DNA of 64,000 nucleotides from Blastomussa wellsi (GCA_947652115.1 OX393561.1:24253378-24317377); one strand, 5' to 3'; positions 10,210 to 21,876 are shown, numbered from the stretch's first letter. Translations and numbers: made by a program. Notes: generated from the sequence alone by a model not told the origin.

Positions 10210-11463
10210 AGAATCTGCTCAATAGACCGCCGCCAATTGAGATGCCTGATATAGAACCAGCCGACACACCTTTACAGGTCAATGAGAGATCAAGAGAGCC
10301 ATCAAACATCTAAAGAATGGAAAAGCTGCAGGGCCCGACGGCATACCACCAGAAGCCATCAAGACAGATTTAAGTACCTCGACTGAGATGTTCCACGAGC
10401 CGTTTGGGAAGATCTGGGAGACAAATGAGGTACCGGATTACTGGAAAGAAGGCTACCTGATCAAACTATCAAAGAAGGGAGACGTAAGGGAATGCAAGAA
10501 CTAGAGAGGCATCATGCTGACCCATGCTGCTATCAACTGCCGGAAAACGACTGAGGGATGAACAAGCTGGATTTCGGAAGGAGAGGTCGTGTACTGATCA
10601 TATTGCCACCTTGAGGATCATTTTGGAGCAGTCGCTTGAGTGGAACTCTCCCGTCTACACAACGTTTGTTGATTTTGAGAAGGCCTTTGACAGCGTTGAG
10701 AGAGACGTGTTGTGGAAGCTATTGCAATCCAAACTAACACGGATGGCCAAGATCTCAGCAAAGGCAGGACTTAGAATCAGCAAATCTAAGACAAAGGGGA
10801 TGAGAATTAACACCAGTAATGCAGACAGGCTGGGATTGGATGGGGAAGACATCGAGGAAGTGGAGGACTTTGTCTACCTTGGCAGTAACATCAGCAAGGA
10901 TGGCGGGTCTGATCGGGACATACAAGTGAGGATCGGGAAGGCAAGAACTGCTTTCACAATTCTACGTCCTGTGTGAAAATCTAAAACAATCTCCAGAAAG
11001 ACCAAACTACGGATATTTAACACCAATGTGAAATCCGTCCTCCTGTATGGGTCAGAGACATGGAGGGTAACAAACGCAACCTCCAACAAACTGCAGTCTT
11101 TTGTCAACAAATGCTTACGGTCCATCATGGGCATACACTGGCCTGAGGTCATAAGGAATGAAGATTTGTGGGCAAGAACTGAACAGGAACGAATCGACAT
11201 CCAGATTAGAAGGCGCAAATGGGGTTGGATAGGGCATACCCTCAGAAAACCGAACAGCAATGTTACCAGACATGCACTGAGGTGGAACCCACAGGGGAAG
11301 AGAAAACAAGGTCGTCCTAGAAACAGCTGGAGGAGAACTGTGGACAAGGAGGTGGCCAAGGAAGGCTACACCTGGAAAGAAATCGAGAAGTTGGCCCGGG
11401 ATAGAAGGAGATGGCGTGAAGTTTCCTTGGACCTATGCTCCGCATGGAGCGAAAGGGGATAAG
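10210..11463 (+). pseudogene. RTE-like LINE reverse transcriptase, internally deleted
   Basis: Recognisable pieces in order: AAGPDGIPPEAIK (finger), KLSKKGDVRECKN, DEQAGFRKERSCTDHI, FVDFEKAFDSVERDVLW (motif A region), then a jump straight to AKAGLRISKSKTK, DFVYLGSNISKDGG, LLYGSETW, RRRKWGWIGHTLRK and a basic tail. The catalytic motif C (xADD) is missing because of an internal deletion near 10,735. Frameshifts and a stop (10,501 TAG) also break the frame. It cannot encode a working enzyme. Confidence 0.8.
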
Positions 11464-11900
11464 TCAGTCACAATCTGGAAGATTGCCCATTTGTGGCCTG
11501 TGTGGATACCAATCGTTCATCCTGAAGACCGTAATATTTAAAAGTGCCCGAATTGACACTATTTTTTACATTCGTCAAAAGTGACCATTTTGCGAAAATA
11601 TCTTCGTTTTGGCCTGTTTGGTTCCCAATCGCGCACCCCCAAGACCTTTAGTTCTAAATGCGACACAGATTTACAGAGAATTCCACTTGATGTGAAATTA
11701 AATTATTTTGGCCTGATTGACTGCAATTCTACTTCACAAATCCACATATTGACAGGGATTTCCATATTATTCAAAATAGTCCCTATTAAGCCTGCTTGTG
11801 TTCAAATCAATCCAAATTGGCAATCTGAGAAATTGACCATTTTGCGAGGATATCCCATTTGCGTCCTGTTTGGGTAAATTCCTACATCCCAAAGACCATA
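11464..11900. repeat. degenerate ~100-bp tandem repeat, right block
   Basis: About four diverged units with the same landmarks as 9690-10,205 (TGGCCTGTTTGG, CCAATCGTTCATCC, AAGACCGTAAT, CATTTTGCGA). Confidence 0.55.
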
Positions 11901-13577
11901 ATTTTGATTTCAGGGCTTAGGGTAGACAATTTGGTATATGGACGACTTGTGCTTTGCTCCCACCTTGCTGCCATATGCTGCGATGCTGTGCGAAAGCAAT
12001 ATTCAGTCCTGCTAGCTATCAAAGCTCCAAAATTACGATGCTGAGTATCAAACAACGCTAGTCGAACTACTCAGCTGGTTCATGTTGCCCTATCTCAGGT
12101 CCTGTGACGCAACTCTAGAGAATTGCTTCCTTTCAAGTTAATCCCATTCCTTTGCATGTAGACGAATATTTTTAAGGACTTTCGCGCCAAATTGTTTTAT
12201 TCGATTGATTTTTTTTTCAAACTTTTTCTGTGGTCAGAAAATGAGTCACTTATATCAGAAAGGTACTAAAAAGTAGGGGTCACCGACCTCGTTTCAGAGT
12301 TAAGATGTGTGGAAAACTACCCTGCCGTGTTTTTCATAAAACTTAATTCCACTGTCGCATAAGTTTTTACGTGCGTTGACGTGCGTAAATATAATTAGAG
12401 ACGATGTATGGACAACTTGCTACACGTTTACGCAAGCCGTTGATAATTGTCTCTGCTCTTTTTTCGCACGTTAATGCAAAAAAAAAAGAAAGCCACAGTA
12501 GAAATCCACTTAAATCCAATCAATGACCGCCATGGAGTTTTGTTCGACCTAGGGCGTTTTACAGTTTTGACGCGGGTTACCCGGTACGTTCTAGAACAAT
12601 GGAAGACTGCATTTCAATTGAAGTGGGCCTGAGGAGGAGGGGTGAGGGGAAGCAACGTTATTATTTTCAAAGGGAAACACGTTTTCTCAATTTTCAGTTT
12701 ATTTCGACTACTATGATCTGGGATCTGAAGAACCTCTCCATCAACAAAGCGGTCTGCTAGTCGTAAAAAGACCTGAGTAAAGTTTCTTTTGGATAAATAT
12801 ATAAAGCCACTTTCCCTATAGCTAGCGAGTCATGCGGCGATTTAAGCCTTTTTCAATGTGTACGTCATACGTTCAAAGATGCTCTGTCTGCTTTTAAAAA
12901 CCACCGAACCATGAGTGATTAGAATATGCTGACGTTTAAGTACACTTGGAAATTACGGTCTAGTCGGTTAAAATTCCAGTCCCGCGAGGAAGCAGAAACA
13001 CAAACCTACGAATTAAATTTTGCACCTGCGATCTTCTGCCTCCTCTACGGACCGGGTAAATCTAACAGTTACAAAACTATGAAGTAAAAGAAAATTCTAC
13101 TCAAGAAACTCAACATAATCATGATTTTTAATCTTCGCCTTCAATTTGTAGTTGTCACGCGTGATTTTCATCTCGGTCGTTACAGCTATCAGGGTATAAT
13201 TTGAGTACCCCGTGTGTGTCCTTAGTTGCCAAATAGCGGCAATTTACACAAAGACATATAGTGGGCAGTGTTAATCTTGACGTCGTCTGTTCGCAATGAA
13301 CTTGAATGTTAGCCAACAGGCAAACCTGAAAGCCAAACTACTTCTCTGGATAAGAAACACTAAGTAATATCCAATATTTTTTAAATTGCTTGGCCCTTTT
13401 TCAGACCGAAACGCTAAATTTACATTACAAAGGCTTAGTCAATAGCTGATTCAAAAAACAAATAGATAAAAAATTACATTCGGAATTGGTATTTAAAAAA
13501 AAACTTTCTTCAGTATTTGATAAAGAGTTATAATAGTTGCTGTGACCCTCTCCCTATACACTGTATGTTATTGTGGC
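11901..13577. other. no recognisable gene (downstream of KDZ 3' end)
   Basis: AT-rich sequence without a supported ORF or repeat. It lies downstream of the KDZ transposase stop codon on the minus strand and may hold its 3' untranslated region; TTTATT at 13,589-13,594 is inside the coding exon, and I found no certain poly(A) signal. Confidence 0.4.
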
Positions 13578-15895
13578 CTAAAAAGCAATAAATGACAGAT
13601 TTCCATAAGTGTGATCGTTTAAATCGAGCACTTTCTGGCAGGCACCTACAAATTGATGTAGGTTTCTTTGCCGACCGAGTAATATCTCGGCACCATAAGC
13701 ACCATGGCGATGAGTGTCCACCAAGGCAATAGATTGATCTGCTAGTGCTAGGAAGAGAACGGTCTTTTCGTTGGCTATAAGCAACGCAGCATTACCCTGG
13801 GTGCCATCACATAGTGCTGATAATTGATATACTAGAGTTGTAGGCGCATGGTCATCACGAACTCGTACCGCCAACGGTGAATGCACTGTCACACTCACAC
13901 ACTGCTCTGCAACAGTGGCAGCCTCTGAAGCCGACAGGAAACGCTGGGGTAGGCTTTGTCGACAGCAGTCATAAAGGCGGTTTCCGACCTTGATAGATGA
14001 ACAGAGTAACATAACCCACAGAGGTGATAGGGAAGGCGTATGTTGGAGATTAAGGCGCCCATGCCATACCTCATGAGCAAAGATTAAGGCTATCACACTA
14101 CAAGCTGAACTTCCATTTTGTCCATCAAGGGTTGACTGGCTAATTTCAACAGGAAATTTCCACGAGAATGTATCGCTATGGGGAATTTCCTCGCCGAGCA
14201 CCTCTACGTTATCTTGTACAGTGGGTACGTTATTGTTGGCGAATTCGTCATCGGAGCAATCACCAGTGCTGTCGTAGTTGACATCGTCAAAACCATCATC
14301 ATCATCACCATCATTTTCTGAACCATCATTGATATTAAGACACTCCTCATAGTCACTCCCAGCTAATGCAGCTTTGAACTTGGTAGCTGCGGAACAAAGT
14401 TGATTCTTGCAAAAAGCAATTCCCTTTTTGGCACAGCTCCTTGAAGTACCGCGGCACTCATTGAGCTAGTTCTGTACTTCCTCTCCTGGACACGCGATCA
14501 GTTGGAATATAAGAAATATAATAAAAGAAACAAAGAGCGTCACAGAAAAACAGTGATACTTCATTAGACATCACAACAACTATCCGTCCGTCAGTGAACC
14601 ATTGAATAAAAGTATAAGTAACTATCTAACTGACCTACTTTACAAAATCACAAAATACTCATCTACGGTTAAAAGTCATCTAAGTATCGCACAGGTTCAA
14701 GAACACAACCTTCCTTAAAGTACAAATTCAGAATTTTATAGACCAAATGTAAAGACTGTAAAGGGGTACACAATAACATTTATCAGTTTGTTTGCCCTAC
14801 CTTTTGTTCCATCTCAGGCTGCAACAATGCTTCTTCGTTGTCTAGGGGTACGTCTGAGCTGCACTTAGGATCTTGGAAGTGGGAAAAGAACAGACATTTT
14901 TGTAAAGTTCCTTTCTAATAAGCAAACCGTTGATCATAAGAACAAAAAAGACTACTCCATAGTACACTTACTATCTAATTTATCCTGTAATTCCACAACC
15001 GTCCTTTCAAGCTGAGGAACAGTAACTTCCATGTAGAACGCTACAAAGTTCGCCATCTCCTTTTTTAAGAGAACAATTTCTTCATCCCATCTCTTGGTCA
15101 TTTCATGTTTTTCTACGATGACTTTCTTGATTCTCATTGGTGTGGCTCAATAGATGAATACAAACTAAGTGTCAGTGTAGGGGTATTTAGTTTACAACAA
15201 CAAATAAGGAGACAGCACATTAGTCAGTACGGCACAGCCACAAACACACAGTCTCGTAGGTGATTACAAATTTAAAAATTAAAGTGAACAAAAAAAAGGG
15301 TAAGTTTAGGATCTCAAAATTATGACTGGGGCAACATGTGGGGAGCGGCCGTTTACAATGTGCAACTGAGGACTGCGAAGTGACAGTAAACCAAAACACC
15401 AGAATGGAGGGAAGCACCGTCAGAGTAAAGTGGCTTTCCCAAGACCACGACACAGTGACACTGACAATGGCCCAAACCTTGACAGTTTCATTCAAAGTTC
15501 AACGTGCTAACAAATCTGCCTACATTATCTCTTACTTAAACTTCAAGAGTATCACGAGTGAAATTATTGCATGTTAACTTATAGCAAACAAAACCAACGA
15601 CAAGGACAAAAAGAAAAATGCAAAAATACTCACCACTAATGACAGCCACCCGTACCAACAAAAACTCAAGAAAGAACACAACTTGAAAAATGTACTAAAA
15701 ATCACACAAGGTTACATGGTTTACCTGTCGTGTTGCCCCATGGAAAATTCCCCTTCATTACTTCAGGTACAGAAGCTTGCAAATGGGAAACTTCTTTTTT
15801 CGCTATCTCTTCATTGAACTTCTTTATTAACGAAGAAAGCTTTGTCTTGTTCGAAGAAATCTTTTTGTGGAGGTGTGCACGCTGTTTGGACGAGT
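13578..15895 (-). CDS. KDZ transposase, 3' exons (13-16) with C-terminal peptidase-like domain
   Basis: Four exons read leftward: 15,895-15,725, 15,145-14,972, 14,871-14,801 and 14,465-13,578 (stop TAG). All junctions are GT-AG and all phases match (1, 1, 0). The first acceptor phase also matches exon 12 at 35,272, across the inserted Polinton-like element. Exons 13-14 encode the helical tail seen after the KDZ catalytic core (EEIVLLKKEM). Exon 16 opens with a Cys cluster (ECRGTSRSCAKKG..FCKNQLC), an acidic spacer rich in Asp, then a C-terminal domain with NGSSACSVIALI and a later ALVDTHRHGAYGA. The Cys/His spacing suggests a papain-fold peptidase, possibly OTU/Ulp-like; this is inference and activity is not shown. 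No stop breaks any exon. Confidence 0.75.
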
Positions 15896-15964
15896 CTGGA
15901 AAAAAAAAAGGGAAAGCCAGAATAACATGCAGCTATCTCAGGCATACTTTACTCAAAGACAGCA

Positions 15965-15970
15965 AACACC
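15965..15970. repeat. left target-site duplication AACACC
   Basis: AACACC directly precedes the left TIR and recurs at 35,127-35,132 directly after the right TIR. Six bases is the duplication length known for Maverick/Polinton elements. Confidence 0.9.
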
Positions 15971-16414
15971 AGTAGTAAGGGAATATGCTTTGACAATCCA
16001 CCAATCAGAATCGAGTATTTTTTTAATGGACCAATCAGAAAGCGGTATTTCAAACACGTGACTTTTCTAAACTTAAAATTGCGTCAGCAAAAACGTCACA
16101 AGGCAATGAACCAATCAGGAGACAGTATTTGAATTCAAATTTTTTTAATGGTCACACAAGATACATGTCACGCAAAAAAACCTGGTAACGAGTTCTATAA
16201 CGAGTTCAATAATGAGATCAATAACGAATAACGAGTTCAATGTCACACAATATATGTCACGCAATATGTGTCACGCAATACATGTCACGCAAAAACCTGG
16301 TAACGAGTTCAATGTCACGCAAAAAAACCTGGTAACGAGTTCAATAACGAGTAACGAGTTCAATGTCACACAATGTCAATTCTTCTTCTTCTTGATGAAT
16401 TTGAATGGTACATT
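15971..16414 (+). repeat. left terminal inverted repeat, 444 bp
   Basis: Nearly identical to the reverse complement of 34,807-35,126. The outer 205 bp are collinear with CCAATCAG boxes. The inner part is an array of GTCACGCAAAAAAACCTGG / TAACGAGTTCAA units that is longer here than on the right, which accounts for the length difference. It ends with TTGATGAATTTGAATGG. Confidence 0.9.
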
Positions 16415-16639
16415 TGGGATCATCTTTTCCCAGAATTTCTCACAAGCGAGTGCGGGATGATTTTTCGCTTGCGTTTTCCATACTCTCCATCCGGCTCTGA
16501 ACGCTTGGCCAAAGTTGTGCAAATTCATCGGGAGTTTGCCGACGCTGGGATCTTCCATACACTTTCTGATGAGAAACTTCGACACGGTTTCCCTGTACAT
16601 CAACAATTCCCTTGTGACTATCACGAACTCTTGATCCAT
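16376..16639 (-). pseudogene. 3' fragment of an unknown gene running into the left TIR
   Basis: The minus frame encodes a plausible protein tail (FLIRKCMEDPSV, AFRAGWRVWKTQAKNHP, EKFWEKMIP) that finishes in the TIR with a lysine run. Upstream it is cut off by the SINE at 16,673. The ATG at 16,639 may not be the original start. Family unknown. Codon pattern and spaced Trp residues make it look coding, but this is weak evidence. Confidence 0.35.
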
Positions 16640-16672
16640 GACGAATTTGGTGTTTAATCTGATCTAGGAGGA

Positions 16673-16955
16673 GGCAGCGTGGCCGAGTGGTTAGGGCGCC
16701 GGACTTGAAATCCGTAGGTCACGGGTTCAAGTCCCGCTCTGACCACTTAGCTGGAGTTGTTTCTTGGTGGATCCTAGTTCAACTCCTCAGTCACGCTTGT
16801 ATATAGCCAACTGGTCCGCCTCCCGCCAGTTGGGATTCTTAAGCTTGTTATGTTCATTTGAAATATTTGTTTCCCTCAGTTTGAGTGGCATGTCTGAGAA
16901 TTAGCTTGGTATAGCTAAGTGCATGACCACTATAATCATTCATTTGACATTTTTT
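16673..16955 (+). mobile_element. tRNA-Ser-derived SINE
   Basis: The head looks like tRNA-Ser(TGA): A box TGGCCGAGTGG, anticodon loop CTTGAAA, B box GGTTCAAGTCC, ending CTGACCA. Acceptor and anticodon stems carry mismatches, and a 200-bp unique tail ends in a T-rich stretch, so it is a SINE and not a tRNA gene. I remember this head-plus-tail from coral genomes (recollection, not checked). It lies inside the Polinton-like element and interrupts the minus-strand frame at 16,376-16,639. Confidence 0.75.
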
Positions 16956-17041
16956 TTTGACATTTTTGACATCTGATGATCATTTTGACTGGATCGTTTT
17001 CGTCATTGTCGACTGTGTTTGCAGCCTCTGCCCTCATTTTT

Positions 17042-17548
17042 TCACCTGCGTTGTCTTGTTTTTTTGTTGTCCTCCATTTCGTCTTCCGATTCTGGAAGCG
17101 TTTCGTTTGCCTCCAGCTGCTCTTCGTCTTCGTCATCTGAATCAGGCAATACGGTTTTTACCCAGGCCTCCAGTTTTTCCTCTTCTTGTTTTTGTTTGTC
17201 GTAAACGTTCTTTACTTTTTGTATCAGCTCTTGCACTTCCTGGTATCTTTGCTCATTTCCGATCTCGCCTTGATCCAGTATTTGTTTCAGCTCTTCGGTC
17301 AAGGCATCTGTCTTCTTCCTCAGTCTCAACTGAGATTTGACTTTTTCTACTCCCTGCATCAACAAGACAGCATTTTTACTGCAAACGTCCTTGTGATCCG
17401 TGTGTTCCATGCCGCTTACGTCTGTCATGGACTCTGCGTTGGTGATCAGCGAATCGGCATCGCTTGCCATTGACTCTGCATCGTCGTCTTCTATGTCTTC
17501 CACCCAGTCTTTTCCTGATGTTGTTGCTTTTGCCCACTCGTCTGACAT
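17042..17548 (-). CDS. acidic coiled-coil protein, 168 aa
   Basis: A complete frame from ATG (17,548) to TGA. Residues 15-60 are rich in Asp, Glu and Ser. Residues 70-130 look like a charged coiled coil (EELKQIL, QELIQKVKNVYDKQKQEEEKLEAW). A second acidic patch (DSDDEDEE) is followed by a basic end, KKTRQRR. No enzyme motif is seen. A TATA box on the same strand (TATATAAAG at 17,604-17,596) lies about 50 bp upstream, within divergent promoter P1 shared with the RING-like gene. Position next to the TIR and pairing with the RING gene make it an early or regulatory gene by inference only. Confidence 0.65.
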   Translation of the reverse strand: MSDEWAKATTSGKDWVEDIEDDDAESMASDADSLITNAESMTDVSGMEHTDHKDVCSKNAVLLMQGVEKVKSQLRLRKKTDALTEELKQILDQGEIGNEQRYQEVQELIQKVKNVYDKQKQEEEKLEAWVKTVLPDSDDEDEEQLEANETLPESEDEMEDNKKTRQRR

Positions 17549-17595
17549 GTTTCTCTCTGCTCGCTTTGAGTTGATGTATCCCCTCTGCTTGCGTT

Positions 17596-17713
17596 CTTTA
17601 TATAGTTGTTGCGATGACGTATTTTGTCACGTGGAGGGTGACTGAGGGTGGGGGTGGGGGGTATCCCCCCTTTTTCATTGACCAATCAGGAACCAGCTCC
17701 TAGCCTATATAAG
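17596..17713. promoter_or_regulatory. divergent promoter P1
   Basis: Minus TATA at 17,604-17,596; E-box CACGTG 17,628-17,633; G6-TAT-C6 block 17,656-17,670; CCAATCAGG 17,682-17,690; plus TATATAAG 17,706-17,713. It drives the gene at 17,548 (minus) and the gene at 17,744 (plus). The same elements recur in the same order at 27,561-27,665, with G6-to-TATA spacing of 50 against 49 bp. Confidence 0.75.
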
Positions 17714-17743
17714 TGGAGACCTGACTTTGTTGGTTTGTTTGCG

Positions 17744-18272
17744 ATGGCGTTGCCTAGAAGGAGTCGACGATTGGCAGGACTTGGACCGGAGAAAGAGCTT
17801 TACAGTGACATTTGTTTTATTTGTTTGTTGCCCCTTGATGTCGGTTCGTTGTTGAATTGTACGGTGTTGGAGTGTTGCGGCAAATTCATTCATGATAGAT
17901 GTCATAAGAATTTGAGTGTTCGTCCTCGCGTCGCGTGTGGACATTGCCGTAAACCAATTCTTTTTGCGTCTGACGAATCGCCTGAAGACCCTGAGGAACA
18001 TGCGGAGACGGCCCTTAGACGCATTGAACTGTATCGTCGGGAGCGACTTTATCGTTCGTTCCATGCACCTGGAACTGTGTCTTACACCATGGTGAGTGTT
18101 TGTTGTTGTTGTTGTGGGCGAACGCAAAGAGTAGTGGAATTGATTTTTTTTTTGTTTGCAGATACCTCATCCATTTGACGAGGATGTTTGGATAAAGTTA
18201 TTGGAAATTGCTGAACAGATTGTTAACAATAGACACTTGATCGACCGTCATCATCGCGTTGTCTGCTCCTGA
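17744..18272 (+). CDS. RING-like zinc-finger protein, two exons
   Basis: Exon 1 is 17,744-18,091 and exon 2 is 18,162-18,272, separated by a 70-bp intron (ATG|GTGAGT ... TTTGCAG|ATA) in phase 0. The product is 152 aa. It starts with a basic stretch (LPRRSRRLAG). A RING-type cluster follows: CFICLLPLD, then ECCGKFIHDRCHK, then CGHCRKPI, that is C-x2-C, C-C-x4-H-x3-C, C-x2-C. Such proteins are commonly E3 ubiquitin ligases or scaffolds; activity is inferred. The start is the first ATG after the TATA box (17,706). Exon 2 encodes a short helical tail (PFDEDVWIKLLEI). The transcription unit is followed directly by the OTU-hAT gene. Confidence 0.7.
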
Positions 18273-21200
18273 AATAGTCACCCCGCAGCTTCCAGAGGAT
18301 GTTTTTGCTTCGCTATTGATTCCAAGCGATTTCTCTGACACAGGTAGAGTAGTTTTATGTATGATTTGAAATACTTGACCTTCATTTAATCAATTATCTT
18401 AGCGCTAATTTAAATTTTGTTTTGTAATATCGTTTATTTTCTAGGTAATAAATCATAATGTTATTGTAACCAAGCTTGTAAATACAACCCTCCCTCAAGC
18501 ATGTTTTTGCCTTAATACAGATCGTTTTTCAATAAAGGTTTATTATTATATTATTGTAGTTGCTGTCAAAACGAGGGACAATGGTGATTGTCTATACAAT
18601 GCAACGTCCATTGTTCTTTGTGGGGACGATTCACTGGCATTGCTTCTTCGACTTCTCGTAGCTGGCGAATTGTTTTTCAATGCAGAATATTATGCAGAGC
18701 ATTCAGCCTTTAGCGAAACATCCCGCAATACCGACATCTGTGTGGAAACATTGTTTTCAATGGCACTTAAACGCCAGGCTGAAAAGAAGTTTTCGGAATC
18801 CAAGGACAAGTGCGAAGCAGTGAAAGTGCAAGCGTTGTCGACATGTACTGTTGGGGAATGGTCATCTTTGTTAAACATCTTGGCCCTAGCCACTGTAATA
18901 TCACGCCCACTTTCTTCTGTTTACCCGGACTTCAATTTTCGTTATCGAAAGCTGTTGCATAGAACTGTGATGCCAAGACTGCCACTTGACACAGAAGTAT
19001 CATCAGACCAAATTAGCATTCTTTGGTCAAGAGCCGGAGGTTTCGATAATCGCCCTGGGACTTGGTTTGAACCGAATCACTTTGTTGCACTCATAAATAA
19101 GAAGGAGTTAAATGACGGAGGCAGCGAAAACCAGGACCAATTGTCTAAAAGCTCGAACACTGTGAAGCCAAAGTCGCAGCCCACACTTTTTTCTTTTCAA
19201 AAGAAGCTTAGCACTTCCCCTCAAACACCACCCAGCAAACCAGTTCACAAAAGAACCGCGGAAACGACTGGAATGGGGGACTGCAGTAAGCTGGCCAAGA
19301 AAAAACCGGAACCATCAGGAACAAGTGCTTGTCACAAAAGGAAATTCCTCAACAAGTGGAAAGAGGAATTCCCCTGGCTTATATTTTCGGAAGAAAAAAA
19401 CAGCATGACCTGCAGCATTTGCCTTCAAGCACCAGAGGTTGCAGGGAAATCACAGTTCATTTCTGGCTCGAATTCCTTGAAAAAGGAAACAATTCAAATC
19501 CATGGATCAAGCAATGGCCATTTCAGAGCTATGACAGCTGTGCGAGCCAAGCAGAACCCTGTATCACAGTCTTCGATCGCCAGAAGTTTTTCTAAGGGAC
19601 AGAAAGAACAAGAAGAGCGAGATCGAAAAGAGATGACAATAAAGATGAATACGGCGTACTTTGTTGCGAAAGAGGAGCTGCCATTCAGCAAGTACGAAGG
19701 TCTTTTGTCTCTACAAAAGAAGAACGGCCTCGAAATCAACATGACGTATGCAAATGATAAGTCATGTGCACAAATGGTGTCAGTAATTGGAAATGTGTTT
19801 AAGGATGATCTCACGGATGAGGTCACAAGGGCGAATTACATCAGCGTAATGGCTGACGGCGCGACTGATGCTGGAGGCCTCGAGAACGAGACCGTGTACG
19901 TTCGTTTAATTCATAATGGCAGGCCAGTAAATCGTTTGGTCAGACACAAAGCGGTCGAACACGCCACTGCAGAAGGTAATGAGCAAAAAAACCGTCATTT
20001 TTATTGACACGAAGTGCTCATGTATAGATGTGCTAAGACTCACTCGTAAATAAAAAATGTACTGAAACAAGATCTCATCAATCGGGAAATCAATGGGCTT
20101 TTTTTGCTGCGCTTTCATATGCTTCATTGAACAGGCTCAAAACTATTGGAAATACAGATATTTTTTAAAAGAATGCCATAAATTCTAAGAAATCTATCTT
20201 TCTTTTTTTTTTTTTTTTTGTTTTCCTATTGAAATGTAAAAAAGTAAATTATTTCAGTTCCAAAATCTTATTGTTACAACATTGCAATCCAGACGCAATC
20301 CATTTTTTTTTTCAAAAATTTATTTCCGTTTTGTATTTGTCTCCCTTGGAGCCTTGTCTATTAAGTGGCAATAAAACAATATAGGTCTATTAAAATCAGA
20401 CGTTTTTCTTTTAGGAATTCAAGAAAGCATCGATTCAGTATTTCAAGATGCTGGTCTTGGAAACTGGAAAACCAAGGCAGTCGCCTTTGGGGCTGACGGT
20501 GCTGCAGTCAATTTAGGAAAGAAGGGTGGAGTGGCAGCTCTCTTAAAGAAAGAAGTACCGCACATTCTGGACTTTCACTGCCTCCCACATAGATTGGAGC
20601 TCGCACTTCAAGAATTACAGAAGAAATGCCAGTCAGTGGAGTCCGTTTACAATGTCCTTCATCTCATATGGAAAACGTACCACTATAGCCCTAAATCGGT
20701 ACGCACCCTTAAATCCATCGCAGAAGAGCTCGACGTAAATATCTTAAAACCTTCCCAGGTTAGTGGAACCCGTTGGTTACCCCATGTCACCCGTGCGTTG
20801 AGTGTGTTTGTGGGCCGCTCCGCTAAAGATTTCTCAGGTGAAGAAGTCGGGCAGTATGCAGCCGTTTTATTCCACATGGAACATCTTAGCACCACTTCAA
20901 AGAACGCAGATATTCAGGGGCGTGCCAAATTTGTTGCTGCCAAAATGAAGGATGTGCAATTCACAGCATTTTGCCATTTTCTAGCTGACTTATTTTCTAT
21001 TCTAAGCAAGCTAAGTCTACAAATGCAGCGCAACGATCTTATCCTGCCAGTGTCGGTTTCACTTCTTAAGGAAACGATGGCAAGAGTGGAATGCCTTAAG
21101 AGCCGTCCATCCCTAATGGACATTTGGCTGCGTTCCTGAAACATGTCGAGCGTGGAAATGACTTCCAGAGCATATCTTTGACGGGTTCGTTAGAAGGCAC

Positions 21201-21876
21201 AGCTAAGCGAGGGGGTGGCTTTCCTAAAAGTCTCCAATCAGAAATCAACACAGCCGTCGACCTATGCACACAAGGGCTCAACGAGAGGTTTGGCATTTTG
21301 ATTAATGCAAGTGAAACCACCAAAAGCAAGAATGACGAAGCGTACGGCCCCCAAGAGGTTGTCAGAGACATGCTCTTCCTAAGCGTTGATGTCTGGCCAT
21401 CTAACCCCGTTGACTTGGTGGACTATGGAAGAGAAGAAATCCAACGTCTTACAGAATGGTTTAGACCACTTCTTCATGCAGCAGGATGCAATATCAACAC
21501 AGTAAGCGACCACTGGGTATCCCTCAAAATTCTGGTGAAGAGCCAGTTTCAGAAGATGGACAGCATCAATTTATGGCAGACATTTCTAACCAAGGCCCCA
21601 TACAAAGACAACTTCAAAGATGTGCTTCATCTCGTCGAAATTGTCCTCGTCCTCCCAATTTCAGCTGCCCAGTGTGAACGCGCGGTGTCTGCCCAGAATC
21701 GAATAAAGAGCAGCGTCCGCGCAACGCTCGCTACATCAGTCGTAGAGGATTTAATACGCTTGTCATCTGAACGTCCACCTGTCGCCGACTTTGATGCTGC
21801 TCCTTGTGTTGACCGTTGGTTTGTACGTGACAAGGCTAGTGGAGAGCGCGCAAGGAGGCCTCACTTTAAAGATTAA
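18273..21876 (+). pseudogene. OTU-like peptidase fused to hAT transposase, frameshifted
   Basis: Three phase-compatible exons: one ending at 18,341 (ACA G|GTAGAG; start uncertain), 18,560-19,975 and 20,415 onward. Exon 2 begins with RDNGDCLYNAT, an OTU-type D-G-x-C-L active site, and later has NHFVALI, a plausible catalytic His. Next come a TTF/BED-like zinc finger (CSICLQAP), the hAT core (VMADGATDAG, FGADGAAVN, CLPHRLELAL, GTRWLPH) and the C-terminal hAT dimerisation block (LPISAAQCERAVSAQNRIKS). The frame breaks once near 21,115, where 20,531-21,139 shifts to 21,124-21,876. The gene resembles ZNF862-type hAT proteins with an added OTU domain. TIRs and an 8-bp duplication were not found, so its outer limits are open. 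Confidence 0.7.

Noticed and set aside
10874..11359. 161-aa minus ORF
   Set aside because: Antisense to the LINE fragment with clear sense-strand motifs.
16673..16745. tRNA-Ser(TGA) gene
   Set aside because: Acceptor and anticodon stems carry mismatches, there is no long variable arm, and a SINE body with a T-rich end follows.
18273..18341. Third exon of the RING-like gene
   Set aside because: The RING frame ends at 18,272; this stretch continues in another frame and its donor phase fits the OTU-hAT exon at 18,560.
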